From Mesostigma viride (taxonomy: Eukaryota > Streptophyta > Mesostigmatophyceae > Mesostigmatales > Mesostigmataceae): DNA of 64,000 bases. Under the pieces are notes generated by a model that was not told the origin of the DNA, did not search any database, and was given only the letters and a program-made list of their open reading frames with translations. Numbering within the stretch: position 1 is the first letter of the stretch; every line of letters begins with the position of its first letter. Both the position numbers and the translations under genes were made by a program. The stretch lies in NCBI GenBank assembly GCA_009746045.1, contig RPFO01000165.1:4802692-4866691 (forward strand), written 5' to 3'. Positions 33,901 to 54,419 of this stretch are shown piece by piece.

Positions 33901-34053
33901 CGTGTAGCGCATGAGCGGACCATAGCCTACGCCTTGTGGTCTGAGTCGCAAGGCCAGCTGGGCCGATGGAGCTCGGCATCCCTGTAGGGCACCATGGATG
34001 CGCAGGCAAGCCAGCATCAATAGAGAGAAGCTCGTCCATACTGGACAGGTCAA
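18922..34053 (-). CDS. AsmA/TamB-like membrane-anchored protein, eight exons, probably plastid-targeted
   Basis: Exons (high to low): 33519-34053, 25245-25409, 24545-24600, 23941-24342, 22632-22829, 21398-21563, 19806-19933, 18922-19143. All junctions are GT/AG with matching phase and give 623 residues. If the ATG at 33910-33912 is used instead, the product is 576 residues with an N-terminus rich in Arg, Ser and Ala, like a transit peptide. One membrane segment ([20 protein letters not shown]) is followed by [13 protein letters not shown] and [12 protein letters not shown], the AsmA N-terminal pattern. The C-terminal part has [28 protein letters not shown] and KVEWKQ, the usual AsmA-like ending. 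AsmA/TamB proteins are beta-rich and act at envelope membranes, in lipid transfer or protein insertion. A plastid-envelope role here is inference. Intron 1 (8.1 kb) holds the giant satellite. Confidence 0.7.
19985..20160. repeat. (GGGT)n microsatellite, about 44 copies
   Basis: A perfect tetranucleotide array in intron 6 of the AsmA-like gene, about 50 bases from the acceptor of exon 7. On the transcribed strand it reads (ACCC)n, and the template strand has strong G-quadruplex potential. Frames through it are artefacts. Confidence 0.95.
21051..21255. repeat. (GCCAAC)n minisatellite, about 34 copies
   Basis: A hexanucleotide array in intron 6 of the AsmA-like gene, with two adjacent imperfect units near 21192. 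Because six is a multiple of three, it gives long dipeptide frames that are not genes. Confidence 0.95.
21571..21708. repeat. (CA)n-rich tract at the 3' splice site of exon 6
   Basis: CA/CG dinucleotide repeats begin seven bases from the acceptor of exon 6. On the gene strand this is a (TG)n run that directly precedes the CAG acceptor and so takes the place of the polypyrimidine tract. Confidence 0.9.
21779..21840. repeat. Poly-G/GA tract
   Basis: A guanine-rich low-complexity run in intron 5 of the AsmA-like gene. On the gene strand it is pyrimidine-rich. Confidence 0.85.
22950..23127. repeat. About 30-bp minisatellite, six copies
   Basis: The unit contains AGAAGCACGTAAATAGTAG followed by TACACATAC, with variants. 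It lies in intron 4 of the AsmA-like gene and is not shared with the other introns. Confidence 0.85.
23889..23990. repeat. 51-bp tandem duplication spanning a splice donor
   Basis: The motif GAGGCCTATTTAGCTTCAT with flanks occurs at about 23902 and 23953. On the minus strand each copy contains the end of exon 4 plus a GTAGT donor. Only the upstream donor (exon end at 23941) keeps the frame. Use of the second would add a TAG stop. Confidence 0.75.
25092..25169. repeat. (AGTGGC)n minisatellite, 13 copies
   Basis: A perfect hexanucleotide array in intron 2 of the AsmA-like gene, about 75 bases past the donor of exon 2. Confidence 0.95.
25657..28621. repeat. 41-bp satellite, left block (about 72 units)
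   Basis: The unit begins CATGCATGGGGCGACTTGTC and ends ACGCTGGAACAGAC, 41 bp in total. Two main types exist: CTCGAATAGACG (edges and about 27300-27960) and CTGGAACAGACC (core). Some units lack GACTTGTC and are 33 bp. The block lies in intron 1 of the AsmA-like gene. The CTGGAACAG type has no stop in any forward frame, so hundreds of codons are open by chance. These frames are not genes. Confidence 0.95.
28622..29116. mobile_element. 495-bp MITE with 26-bp perfect inverted repeats, inserted in the satellite
   Basis: It starts AGGCCGGGCCCACTTCAAAT and ends with the exact inverse, ATTTGAAGTGGGCCCGGCCT; identity continues to 26 bp, and a subterminal GTGTGACACTTTT match lies further in. Satellite sequence resumes on the other side. 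The target duplication is CC if the ends are AGGCC/GGCCT, or TCCA if they are GGCC/GGCC. The interior is AT-rich with about 10-bp TGCGAAATCG repeats (28713-28820 and 28925-29040). It has no transposase, so it is a non-autonomous DNA transposon. Confidence 0.85.
29117..32553. repeat. 41-bp satellite, right block (about 84 units)
   Basis: It continues the left block after the MITE. The core is almost all CTGGAACAGACC units, and the last six or so units (32310-32550) revert to the CTCGAATAGACG type seen at the far left edge. Several 33-bp units occur, for example near 30210, 30740, 30855, 31170, 31615 and 32145. The flanks share GAAGTTGGCC/GAAAGTTGGCC next to the outermost units on both sides. 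Confidence 0.95.
32554..33518. other. 5' part of AsmA-like intron 1; no gene seen
   Basis: It contains a CCCCACC-rich run at about 32880-32935 and a 24-bp duplication of CAAGTATCAAGACAAGACGACC (about 32776 and 32803). The rest is unremarkable intron sequence. Confidence 0.4.
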
Positions 34054-35475
34054 AGGTAGATGCGGGATATCTATCTAACCGTTCGTGAGAATCCCATGGC
34101 CAGATCGAATGTATATTGCCCTCCCCCCTCCCCAAAAAATCCACCCTGGGGGGAGGGCCGGGGGTGGGGGGTGTTCCTTCACCCCCCTAAAATTTACCCC
34201 ATAGTAGCGATGTGGCCGGGGGGAGAGTCGCCGGGTGGGGTGGGGTGGGACTTCCCATCACCCAGAGAAACGGGCCCAGGGGAGGAGGGGGGTTGGCCCC
34301 CTCAATCAAGCCCCCGCCCCCCCAAAGTGGACATTGGGCCGGGGGCTCTCTCCCCTCCCCCCAAACATACACTCGCTCCAGGGATCTTCGCGGCTAACCG
34401 CCAGATATACATGAGAAGTATGGTATGGCTGGTTGATAGCAATTAGCATCAAGCTGTCTGCACAGTTGTGCGCGCGCACCACTACTAGAGACGGCGCCGG
34501 AAACGTACGCTTAGAGTAATACAGGTGGCATAATTCTATTCGACAAGGTTATCAAGATGGAGAAACGGATGACCACCATTTGGACTCATAATGATGAACC
34601 GCTGGCTATTACCTGATGAGAGGGTCTTTCCAAGCTGGATAGCCTGGAGCACGCCCGAATGCCATGATTAATAGCGCACTTGGCATCCAGCAGGTGCGTA
34701 GCACCGTGAAGGGAATTTTGCAGGCTCGGAAAGCGAATTGCAGGAGCAAGCATGGCGGCCATGATTACCGTACCCAGGACGCACTATCAGCACGACGTGC
34801 TATGGGCCGATGCACACGTACGTGCACGTCAACGGCCGGCGCTCAATATGATAATAATGTGTAATTAGCTCATGTAATATACATGCCGTTTACGCTATCG
34901 AAATCATTTCTCGATGCCATATTTTTTTCACTTCAAGACATGGCACATAACGTTTTTTCAATTCTTGCAGAATGGCACAACCCCACGGTTTGCGGGCTAA
35001 TGCAAATTACTTTCGCTGACTAAAAGAAATTAGCATCTGCCTCCTGTCTGCCATCGATGGCGGATCATACGTGCTCATCGTGTTGTGACCTGTGAGTACT
35101 GTAACGTTGGCAAAAGTCTTGTAAAGTCTCGGACCCTGGCACCCTGCCCGGACGGGAGCATAATAATAAGCGCGGCAAAATTGGAGGGCTCCCACGTGGC
35201 GCGGCGTTGATCGCCTGAGTTTTGGCGGGGACTGGCCCTGCTCCCACGTGTAACCTTCGCCAGCAAGGACGATATACGATGACGGGGTCTGCTGTTAACT
35301 CAGATTTTCGCCCATAACAGGGAGTCAGAATGCAAGGATATGTGCCTCGCGTGCTGCCCAAATGGTGACGAGACGTTAATGGCACGACAGATTTAAACAA
35401 TCCAAATAATAGCCGTCCATAGCTCGGCCATTAAAGTTTGCAAATAGTGCCGGGAGGGCGGCTGCTTGTTATCAA
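34054..35475. promoter_or_regulatory. Divergent intergenic region between the AsmA-like and EGY2-like genes
   Basis: About 1.4 kb separates the two head-to-head first exons, so both promoters should lie here. 34120-34370 is an unusual run of G and C blocks (GGGGGGAGGG, CCCCCGCCCCCCC) with clear G-quadruplex potential on both strands. No TATA box can be assigned with confidence. Short frames at 34060-35400 show no domains. Confidence 0.4.
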
Positions 35476-46978
<11,503 letters not shown>

Positions 46979-48196
46979 GGAGCAGCTGTCGTAGATTCTT
47001 CCTGTGTAGCCTTGCTTATCCTAAACGGGCAATACTGGTAAGGAAACAGCTGATAGGCCTGCTAGTTAGCCTTACTTAGAGTGACGTTTTGCTGCAGTCA
47101 TGCCGGTACCAGTGAATAAATCCAGCTCTTAGTTGAAGTATGCATCAGCCCTATTTATCAAACCATATAAATTCGAGCACTTGCCTGCATTACAGGCGGG
47201 GACAACAAGGCACGCTTAGTAGCTGGCCTGACATTCGAGGCATGCGCTCATGTAAATGCCCTTTGTTTTGATTGCCACAACAGTTTGCACTAGTGCTCAT
47301 TGCTGTGGTAGATGAATATGATGCCATCAAATTGGTGATGCCGTTGTTTTCTTTTGTTAGCTTCACATTTTCTTTTCCATCCAATCGATCAGCCCACAAA
47401 CCAGATAACACAAGCTAGAGCATGCATTGTAGCCTCTGTTATCTTGGGCCAGACGACTGGCATGCGGAAACTGGCAGTAGTATACATTAATGTGCAAGGA
47501 CCCCAAAATGTCGGTGGCATGAGGGCAATCTATTAATTAATTGATTAATTAATGAGGGCAATGCACATATCAGGCAAGGTTGCCACCACGTGAAGGGCAG
47601 CAGCGCTGCCGCAACTCTATTGAATTGCTGTGACGCATGTGTTCCTTATCACCACCATCACCTGTCATCCATTAATTTAATTATTTTACACGTAACTGCG
47701 TCACGTGAGCATAAGTCTTCAGGGAAGTGAATATGGGATGGGGTGGATTAATTAATTAATTAATTAATTAGGAACATAACTCCGTTGGGAGTATATGTAG
47801 CACATAGCCCAGAGAAGGGGCATATGGCCTATCATACATTCTAAGCTACTTCCTGCAAGGGTGGGAATGTAAACGACCCTTGCTCTAGGTGCACCAGGGC
47901 ACCGGCACCACCATGCTGTCTCAGGTTCAACCCGCCTAAGGGGGGGATCCTGGCACGGGGGGGAAGATCATCATAGCTATACAAAAGCTAGAGCGTGGCA
48001 TCTCAGCAGAGAGCAGCTCTCTGCATGGGCACAGCATAACTAAATAAAACTAGGCATCATCTGGAGTGTGGCACATCATAGGCACACATGTACATGATTA
48101 AATAAAGCGCGTGGCTTAGCTGGGATAGTGCCTCTAGGAGGCGTACATGTACATGGCCACGGTCTATCTATTCTACACTACTACTGCTGTATTCCC
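46979..48196. other. Intergenic region with an inverted LINE tail
   Basis: 47690-47770 is a LINE 3' end in minus orientation, with the hairpin at 47689-47707 and TTAAT tracts on both sides. 47771-48196 is the downstream flank of the LINE ORF1 frame and has no gene of its own. No ORF2 follows ORF1 here. Confidence 0.45.
47251..47255 (+). terminator. Candidate TGTAA polyadenylation signal of the EGY2-like gene
   Basis: TGTAA lies about 270 bases past the stop codon. The motif is short and not unique, so this is tentative. Confidence 0.25.
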
Positions 48197-49537
48197 CTAA
48201 GCTGGGGCGTCTGGAGTCGCTGGGGCCGCGGGGGTCGCCTGCCAGGGCTTGTGGCCGACGTAGATGGCCGCCCCCTTCCAGTACACCGGCTGCCCCGCCT
48301 TGGTCTGCCGGAGCTGGAGGTAGGTCGGCCATAGCTCCCGTCGCCGTTGTTGCTGCGCCAGGGTCAAGTCGTCATCAAGGGTGAAGAGAGTCTTCTCGAG
48401 CCGCTTGCGGCGTCTGAGAAAAGAAATCTTGTCCGCCGGGGTCTTAAAGGTGAGGAGGAGCGGGGGCGGCCCTGCCTTACCCCGCGCGCGGGGAAGGCGG
48501 TGGGCGACCAGCTCGATCTCACCGTTAAGGCCCATGCGACCAAGGATTTCTCTCTCAAACGCGCGCGTAAGCTTCTCGGAATTCTCACCTTCCTCCATGG
48601 TGAAGTTCTTGACAATGACGTTGAGGCTGCGCTTGGCGAGCTCGGCCTCCTCGCGGAGGTCAAGCGTCTGCCGTTGGAGCTGGGCTGCGACGGCGGAGGT
48701 GGTGGAGGTGGTATGTTGCTTAAGCATGTCCGCCCAGGTGGTGATGGGAGGAGCATCGCCGGCCAGGCCAGCCGGGGCTGGCTTGGCGGCAATGTCCTTC
48801 ACCGCCTGGGCGGTGAGGCCTGCGGTGTTCTGCAGAACCTCGATAGCGATGGCATTGTCCTTAAGACGCTGGTCGATGTCACGGAGCTGGGCGGTGATGC
48901 CGGTGTCGGAGGTGGAGGTGGTGGCGGTGGAGGAGGCGAGGAGGGTGGAGGTGGCGGTGGAGATGGTGGAGGTGGCGGTGGAGAGGAGGGGGAGCTCGGC
49001 AGCCAGCGTGCTGCCCATGACCGCCACATCTGCTGCGATGGGGGCCACGTGCTGCTCGAGGGCCTCCTGGAGGAGTGAGCGGATGGAGGATTCGGTTAAG
49101 GTGGTGGTGAGGGGCTTTGGGGGCCAAAGCTCCGCGATGGAGCGTCCAAGAAGGGAAAAGAGAGCGAATTCCTGGAGGTGGGGGCGGCGGAGGCTGGGAA
49201 AGTGGTCGAAAGAGGAGACGCGATTCAGGCGAGGATCAAAGAGGCGACCTCGGATGAAGAGCTGCTTGCACAATTCAACAAGCGAGGCGTGTGATCCAAA
49301 AAACACGCAGCCCAGGATGCGTTCCTCGGTAAACTTGTCCAAGAAGTCGGGCTGGCGGGCTTCCGCTACAAATTCGATCTCGACCCAGCTCGGCTCGGCA
49401 GGGCGACTGCGCTTGGGTTCAGGCAACGCTGCTGGCGAGGCGGGCTCAGCAGGGGGCTGGGCGACCACTAGAGCTTGGCTAGTGGCGCCGCTGCCTTCTG
49501 GGCCGGTTGGCGAAGCTGCAGCCGGGGCTGCAGACAT
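48197..49537 (-). CDS. LINE ORF1 protein (L1 ORF1-like RNA-binding protein)
   Basis: 446 intact codons from ATG to stop. Residues about 1-50 are a Pro/Ala/Ser-rich leader. The middle (about 160-250) is Ser/Thr/Ala-rich and helical, likely the trimer-forming coiled coil. From about residue 310, SLNVIVKNFTMEEGENSEKL, LVAHRLPRARGK, PLLLTFKTPADKISFL and FTLDDDLTLAQQQRRREL follow the order of the RRM-like and C-terminal domains of L1 ORF1 proteins. ORF1 coats LINE RNA and acts as a nucleic-acid chaperone. No ORF2 follows, so this copy is internally deleted or non-autonomous. A decayed relative lies at 60115-60345. The long frame on the opposite strand is its shadow. Confidence 0.75.
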   Translation of the reverse strand: MSAAPAAASPTGPEGSGATSQALVVAQPPAEPASPAALPEPKRSRPAEPSWVEIEFVAEARQPDFLDKFTEERILGCVFFGSHASLVELCKQLFIRGRLFDPRLNRVSSFDHFPSLRRPHLQEFALFSLLGRSIAELWPPKPLTTTLTESSIRSLLQEALEQHVAPIAADVAVMGSTLAAELPLLSTATSTISTATSTLLASSTATTSTSDTGITAQLRDIDQRLKDNAIAIEVLQNTAGLTAQAVKDIAAKPAPAGLAGDAPPITTWADMLKQHTTSTTSAVAAQLQRQTLDLREEAELAKRSLNVIVKNFTMEEGENSEKLTRAFEREILGRMGLNGEIELVAHRLPRARGKAGPPPLLLTFKTPADKISFLRRRKRLEKTLFTLDDDLTLAQQQRRRELWPTYLQLRQTKAGQPVYWKGAAIYVGHKPWQATPAAPATPDAPA

Positions 49538-51388
49538 ATTTTCATTGCTGAGCGCAGCCGGCCAGGCTGCGTTGCGTCGAGAGGCGTTTGCTCATCGTAT
49601 ATTGCGTAATAGCTTCGGAAATTTATATCAGCATGTGCGTCGTAGAAAGACGCGTCGATTGTGATATTCACGGCTGAATTCGGTGCTCAAACGTGAAAGT
49701 TATGAGCTCCACCGTCAGCCATGGCTACCTCGTGGCTCGTGGCTCGTGGCTCGCGGCTCGTGGCTCGTTTCTTGGCCCATGGTCCAAGAGAAAGAGCATG
49801 GCGGGGTCGGGATGGATGTAGCTATGTCTAGTCCCTGTAACTAGGACCTAGATAGCATACATCATCCATTCCATCCCATGTTCCCCTCCCACAGAGGACT
49901 TATGCTCATGTGACGCAGTCACGTGTAATTAATTAATGTCTAGTTCCTAGTAGCAGGGTTGCGGGCACCACGGCCCGAATCGCTATGCTTGCCAAACGCA
50001 GTCACGAGGCCCCACCGACTGGGGGGTGGTGTCGACCTTCATTACTGTCTGCCACCTGTCTTTGCGCGTTTTGTGCCTCCTGCATTAACTAATTAATTAA
50101 TAGACACGTGACTGCGTCACGTGAGCATAAGTCCTCAGTGGGAGGGGAACATGGGATGGAATGGATGGTGTAAGCTATCTAGGTCCTAGTTACAGGGTTG
50201 TGGTCACCACGGCCCGAATCGCTATGAATGCCATATACGCGGTCACACGCGGAGCCCCCACAGCTCCCCCAAGTCTAGACTTGGGGGTGGTCTCCTTCAT
50301 CACTACTTGCCATCTATCCTTGTGTACCATCTGCATCCATGTTACAGACAAACCAGGAGGCTGCCCGGGTGTGAGCCCGTCACGTCTAGTGTAGCACATG
50401 TCCATGCCGAGTCTATAACGAAAAGTCCACGGGTGGCGGCCCTGCCGCGCGCGGCTGGGGGCACGCCAGGTGAGGACATATCGCCCAGGCTGGGCGGGCT
50501 TGGTGCCAGCTAGTCTATCTGATGTGTCTACCTGATCTGTGCGGGCTGAGGTGCCCGGCCAGGCCCAGGCGCCTGTGGGAAACATAGGGCAAAGCAGCGT
50601 ATACAAATCCTCGATTACTAATTTGTGCAAACCAAAGGGGCCTTGCGCAGCATCTTGGTGACGTTGCCGTCGAGTCGTTGCTCCAGCTCCTGCGTCAGTG
50701 TCCAGGGGCTCGGCGCCGTAGGTCACTGAGGAGCGTCAGAATGACGACCTTGAAGAGGTCACGCTTGACGATCCGGGGTACGGCGGGGTTGCTCCACCAG
50801 CGGCGGTGGTCATGGAGTTGCGCCCACGCCATGCCAATCCATGTCGTCATGTCGTCCTCGCAGTCGGGAAGCCAACCATGCCGAGCAGCTTGATTGCCTC
50901 CTGCATATTACAGTTAAACCAGGGGGTTCCCCGGGCATGAGCCCATCCCGGCGAGGGTAGCACATGCCCATGCCTAGCCTATATCGCAGAAAGTCCAACG
51001 GTGGCGGCCCGGCTGCGCGCGGCCCGGCCGGGGCACTCCATGTGTCAGAGCCGGACAAAACGCCCGGGCTTAATTGGTGCCAGCTACATAGTCTATCTGA
51101 TGTGTCTACCTGATCTGTGTGTGCTGAGGTGCCCGGCTAGGCCCAGGCGCCGGTGCCTAATAAGAAATGTGGGAAACACAGGGCAAATCAGCGTACAAAT
51201 CCTTATTGCTTATGTGCAAACCAATGGGAAGGGCCTGGCGCAGCACCTTGGTGGCAGTGCTGTCATCCATAGTATGCTGGTTTACCTACTAAGCGGTTTC
51301 CCACATGCAGCGATAGTCTAGGGAAAGACACAACCTATCGTAGGAAGAGCCCCCGGCTTATCTGTGAATGATTTGCATGGTGGGCTAG
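49538..51388. mobile_element. Cluster of nested LINE 3' ends in both orientations
   Basis: 49731-49770 has tandem GTGGCTCGTGGCTC units. 49826-49936 is a plus-strand LINE tail (hairpin 49907-49925). 49937-50080 is a minus-strand 3' UTR piece. 50080-50890 is a longer minus-strand copy with the hairpin at 50105-50123 and the degraded RT C-terminus (TKPAQPGRYVLTW, MDMCYTRRDGLTPGQP). 50890-51260 is another minus-strand piece. All are dead. Element 2 inserted at the right edge. Confidence 0.65.
51384..51388. repeat. Target site duplication GCTAG (left)
   Basis: GCTAG directly precedes the 5' LTR and recurs at 59423-59427 directly after the 3' LTR. A 5-bp duplication is typical of Copia-type integration. 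Confidence 0.85.
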
Positions 51389-52085
51389 AGTTAACGCCAA
51401 GCGCATTGGCGTGATCCTGATTCGGCATATCTCTGCGATTCCAGCGGCACCGGAACGAGTTCATTCCGACAAGTATCAAGAAAGTTATGGCGTTCCGACT
51501 TCCCGGTCGCGCGCGAGCGCGAGCCGGCTGTTCTTCTAAGTCGGACGTGAATATTTGCCGACGACATATGGGGTCGACAGTAATTCCTGGGCTGACAGGA
51601 ATTAGGTGCTGTACCTACGACGGTATTGGATTAATACGTCGTACGCAGGAAATAGGAACCTTAACCTGTGGTCTGTTGGTACCGCAGGCTTAGTCCTGGA
51701 CTTCTAGGTGCAGATGCAATAATCACTGTGGTGACTGTACTCTGTGGTCACTGTGCCTGTATGGCAGACCTACTGTATAGGAGCTGGGCGCTGTACAGGT
51801 AGTGAATACTGTACCGGGGTGTTATTACTGAGCAGGCCTCCTAGGCTGCTCAGGACTAGCAAGCACAGTGCACAAGTATATAAACAATAGGCCAGTGCCA
51901 AATGGGCATCTCTTGCGAGCCCGCCTCACGTGTTGTGCCTTGACTTGGCAAGCGCGTGTACAAGCCTCAAGTGTGTGAGCGCTGTAAACATTATCCGATT
52001 TAACAAAGCTCCGTTTCCAACCATATTCACACATTGCTGCATTGCAACCATATCCTTCACATTGCGTGTGCGAAGAACGTTAACT
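51389..52085 (+). repeat. 5' LTR of element 2 (697 bp)
   Basis: Starts AGTTAACGCC and ends GAACGTTAACT, a 7-bp inverted terminal match. It contains TATATAAA at 51877-51884. It differs from the 3' LTR by three single-base indels and one substitution. The bases right after it, CAAATTACAACC, do not match a tRNA 3' end. Confidence 0.95.
51877..51884 (+). promoter_or_regulatory. TATA box of the 5' LTR
   Basis: TATATAAA about 200 bases before the LTR end fits the U3/R boundary promoter of an LTR element. The same box is at 59214-59221 in the 3' LTR. Confidence 0.6.
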
Positions 52086-52178
52086 CAAATTACAACCAGT
52101 CTCAGCGGAACGGCCAGGAGGGTCGTTGCCGGTTGCGGTGTGCAGCTTTGACGACGAGAGGAGCTCGTCCGGTGGTGA

Positions 52179-53098
52179 ATGGTGCAGGAGGAACAACGGC
52201 AGCAGGATTTCCGGTTTCGGCAGTCTGCTGGGGGTTCGATTTCTCCTGAATTACGCCGTGTCGTTCGGGATCTATCTTTGTTGCTTGCAGATCGTCCGCC
52301 TGTAAATCGCAGCTTCGTGCAATTCGTCGACGACCAGGTCGAAGATTGGGAGCGAATTCTGCGACACGTACAAACCATCGTCATTCCGGAGCACCGGAGC
52401 ATCGACGACCTTGAGCAGGAGCTTCACGGGTTGGTCGGCATCCAGACGGTGATTACTGCAGTAGCAGAGCGAGTGCGGACGGAGTTGGCAGCAAGGCGAG
52501 GCGAGGTTGCGGAGGCAGCTGGCGCAGGGCGACACGAGTTTGTGCCGACAGTAGCGGGCGCGGGAGTACCACGTGCTTTCGCAGGCGGCATCGGCGACGA
52601 GGGTGTTGCAGCGGGTCCAGTTAGGCGTGAACGACGCGGAGCGGAGCATCACAGGCGGCTTGCAGAGGTCGGGGCGACAGCGGAAGCCATCGCCGGAGGA
52701 CAGCGCGCGACAAGAGTCGGCAGGTTTCCAGAGCGAGTAAGAGTTCCTTTTCAGGAGCTGCCCCCGCCCCTTCGCGTTCGTGTGACGCGTTGGGAGGAGT
52801 TTGCACCTCTTGGTACGAGAGTGACCTTGAGGTAGGAGCAGGGGGTGTCGCTGGGCTAGGCGACGAGGCACTTGGCGACCACGAGGTGCCAACGTACAAT
52901 CCGCGAGGTGCCAACGACGGGTTGTCACCTGTCTACTTTACCAACGGTGACGATTCAGTCATCGCGGGCCGACAGCGGGTCGACGACGGCGCAGCAGGTA
53001 GCAGGGTACCAGAGCTGATTGTGGTGAGCGACAGCGACGACGACAGCGACAAGGAGAACCAGGACGCGCCTGGGGCCAGCCGTGGTGGTCTTGCCTGA
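52179..53098 (+). CDS. Upstream ORF of element 2 (two overlapping frames)
   Basis: Frame 52179-52835 (218 residues) is Arg/Glu/Ala-rich and helical (SPELRRVVRDLSLLLADRPP, HVQTIVIPEHRSIDDLEQEL). A second frame, 52790-53098, continues it after a +2/-1 change near 52833 and ends in an acidic tail with SDSDDDSDKENQ. No known domain is seen. It precedes Gag and parallels the coiled-coil ORF of element 1. It may be an extended Gag N-terminus or an accessory protein. A GT...AG pair near the junction might allow splicing. Confidence 0.45.
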
Positions 53099-53200
53099 GT
53101 GGTAACACTTGGCACTTTCCTTTCTTGTTCAGTAGCTTATATTGCTTTAATTGCTGCTTGGCCACTTGGCTGGCTGTAGCAGATCTGAACAGAGGCCATC

Positions 53201-54386
53201 ATGGAGGATGGAGCTATCAACCAACAAGCGGGCTTTATGGGCTTCGGACGGCGCGGCGCTGGGCTGGATGGACGAGATGGACGCGATGGACGCGGTGGAC
53301 GCGATGGACGCGGGGACGGCCAGGCGCTGGGAGACCAGGCTGAGGTGCCAGATAATCAGAGCCAAGGATCGCAGGGCGGGCAGCACGCGCCAGCCGCAGA
53401 TCAAGCGGCGCCTAAGCGACCAACCGTTGCTGAGGGGTACGCGGTGCTAGGCCAGTTTCAGTCCATCAAGGACAATTGGCAGCCCCGGGATGCTGAGAGG
53501 ATGTTAGAGGACATGAACTTGTACACGGAGATATACAACGGTGACAAGCTTCGCATCCTGGCGTCTAGTGCCTACATACGGCAGTCGGCGAGGCGGCTGT
53601 TCAAGTTTGTTCGGGAGCGACACGCGGCGGGGGACACCTGGGCGGCGTTTATGACGCGACTCAGGTGTTCCTGAGTGACAAGAGGACCATAGATGGGTCC
53701 CACCTGAAGCAAGAATACCTGGACTACAAGCCCATCAAGGGGCAACTAGTGGTCCACGCCTTTGAAGACTTCGTCAAGCTGAGGGAGGACGCCATGGCCA
53801 AGGGCTTCTTCGTCGCAGATCGGATGGCCATGGGCGACTTTCTCAAGTCGCTGCAACTGGATCCGGTCACCATGGATAATGTGACCATCCACATGCGACA
53901 GGTCCATGGCTGGGCAGCCATGACGGATCAGTTGTATGAGTGTTTCAGCGGCAAGTACGTGGGGGTAAGCGCCCTCGTCAGAATGATGAGGAGGCCACTG
54001 AACCCACGGTTAAGTCCATGAGGGGATCGGGCCACGGGGGCCCAGCGTCCTCGAGAGGGCCTGAGACCTCTTCAAGGGGTCGAGGAAGGTCCAGGAGGGG
54101 GCGTGACAGAAGGGCTGGACGGGGGACCCCGCCGAAGTCGGGACATCCACAGTCCCAGTTTGACTTCAAGAGGGTGGGTGGTCCTCCCAAGGCTGGGCCC
54201 AGCAGTGGGACCTCACGGGACATCAGTCAGGTGGAATGTTATTTCTGCCAGGGGAAGGGTCACTTCAGGAATGAGTGTCCCTCGTACCTGAGGCAGGAAG
54301 GTCAGAGCAAGCCAGCTCAGGGTGGCAGCAAGGACAAGGCTGGTCCATCCCAGGACAAGGGCAAGGGCAAGGCTGCTGATCATTGA
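53201..54386 (+). CDS. Gag of element 2 (three frames; CCHC knuckle)
   Basis: The frame 53201-53674 starts with (GR)D-type repeats (DGRDGRDGRGGRDGRG) and a helical segment. The sense then continues in 53665-54021 (KPIKGQLVVHAFEDFVKL) and 53940-54386. The last frame has an RG/SR-rich stretch and CYFCQGKGHFRNEC, an exact CX2CX4HX4C knuckle. Frame changes occur near 53670 and near a GGGGG run at about 53960. As the LTRs are nearly identical, these may be programmed shifts, splicing, recent lesions or sequence errors. The final frame ends in TGA at 54384-54386, in the same frame as pol. Confidence 0.65.
54384..54386 (+). other. Single in-frame UGA between Gag and Pol
   Basis: The knuckle frame reads ...GCT GAT CAT TGA TAT GAG CC..., and the following codons stay open for the whole of pol. 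Pol could be made by readthrough of this stop. No long stem was evaluated downstream. Confidence 0.5.
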
Positions 54387-54419
54387 TATGAGCCTGCACA
54401 CATCCCTGAACCCTGGAGG

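Noticed and set aside
48381-49664. Plus-strand frame of 427 codons
   Set aside because: It is the antisense shadow of the LINE ORF1 on the minus strand, which has recognisable domains.
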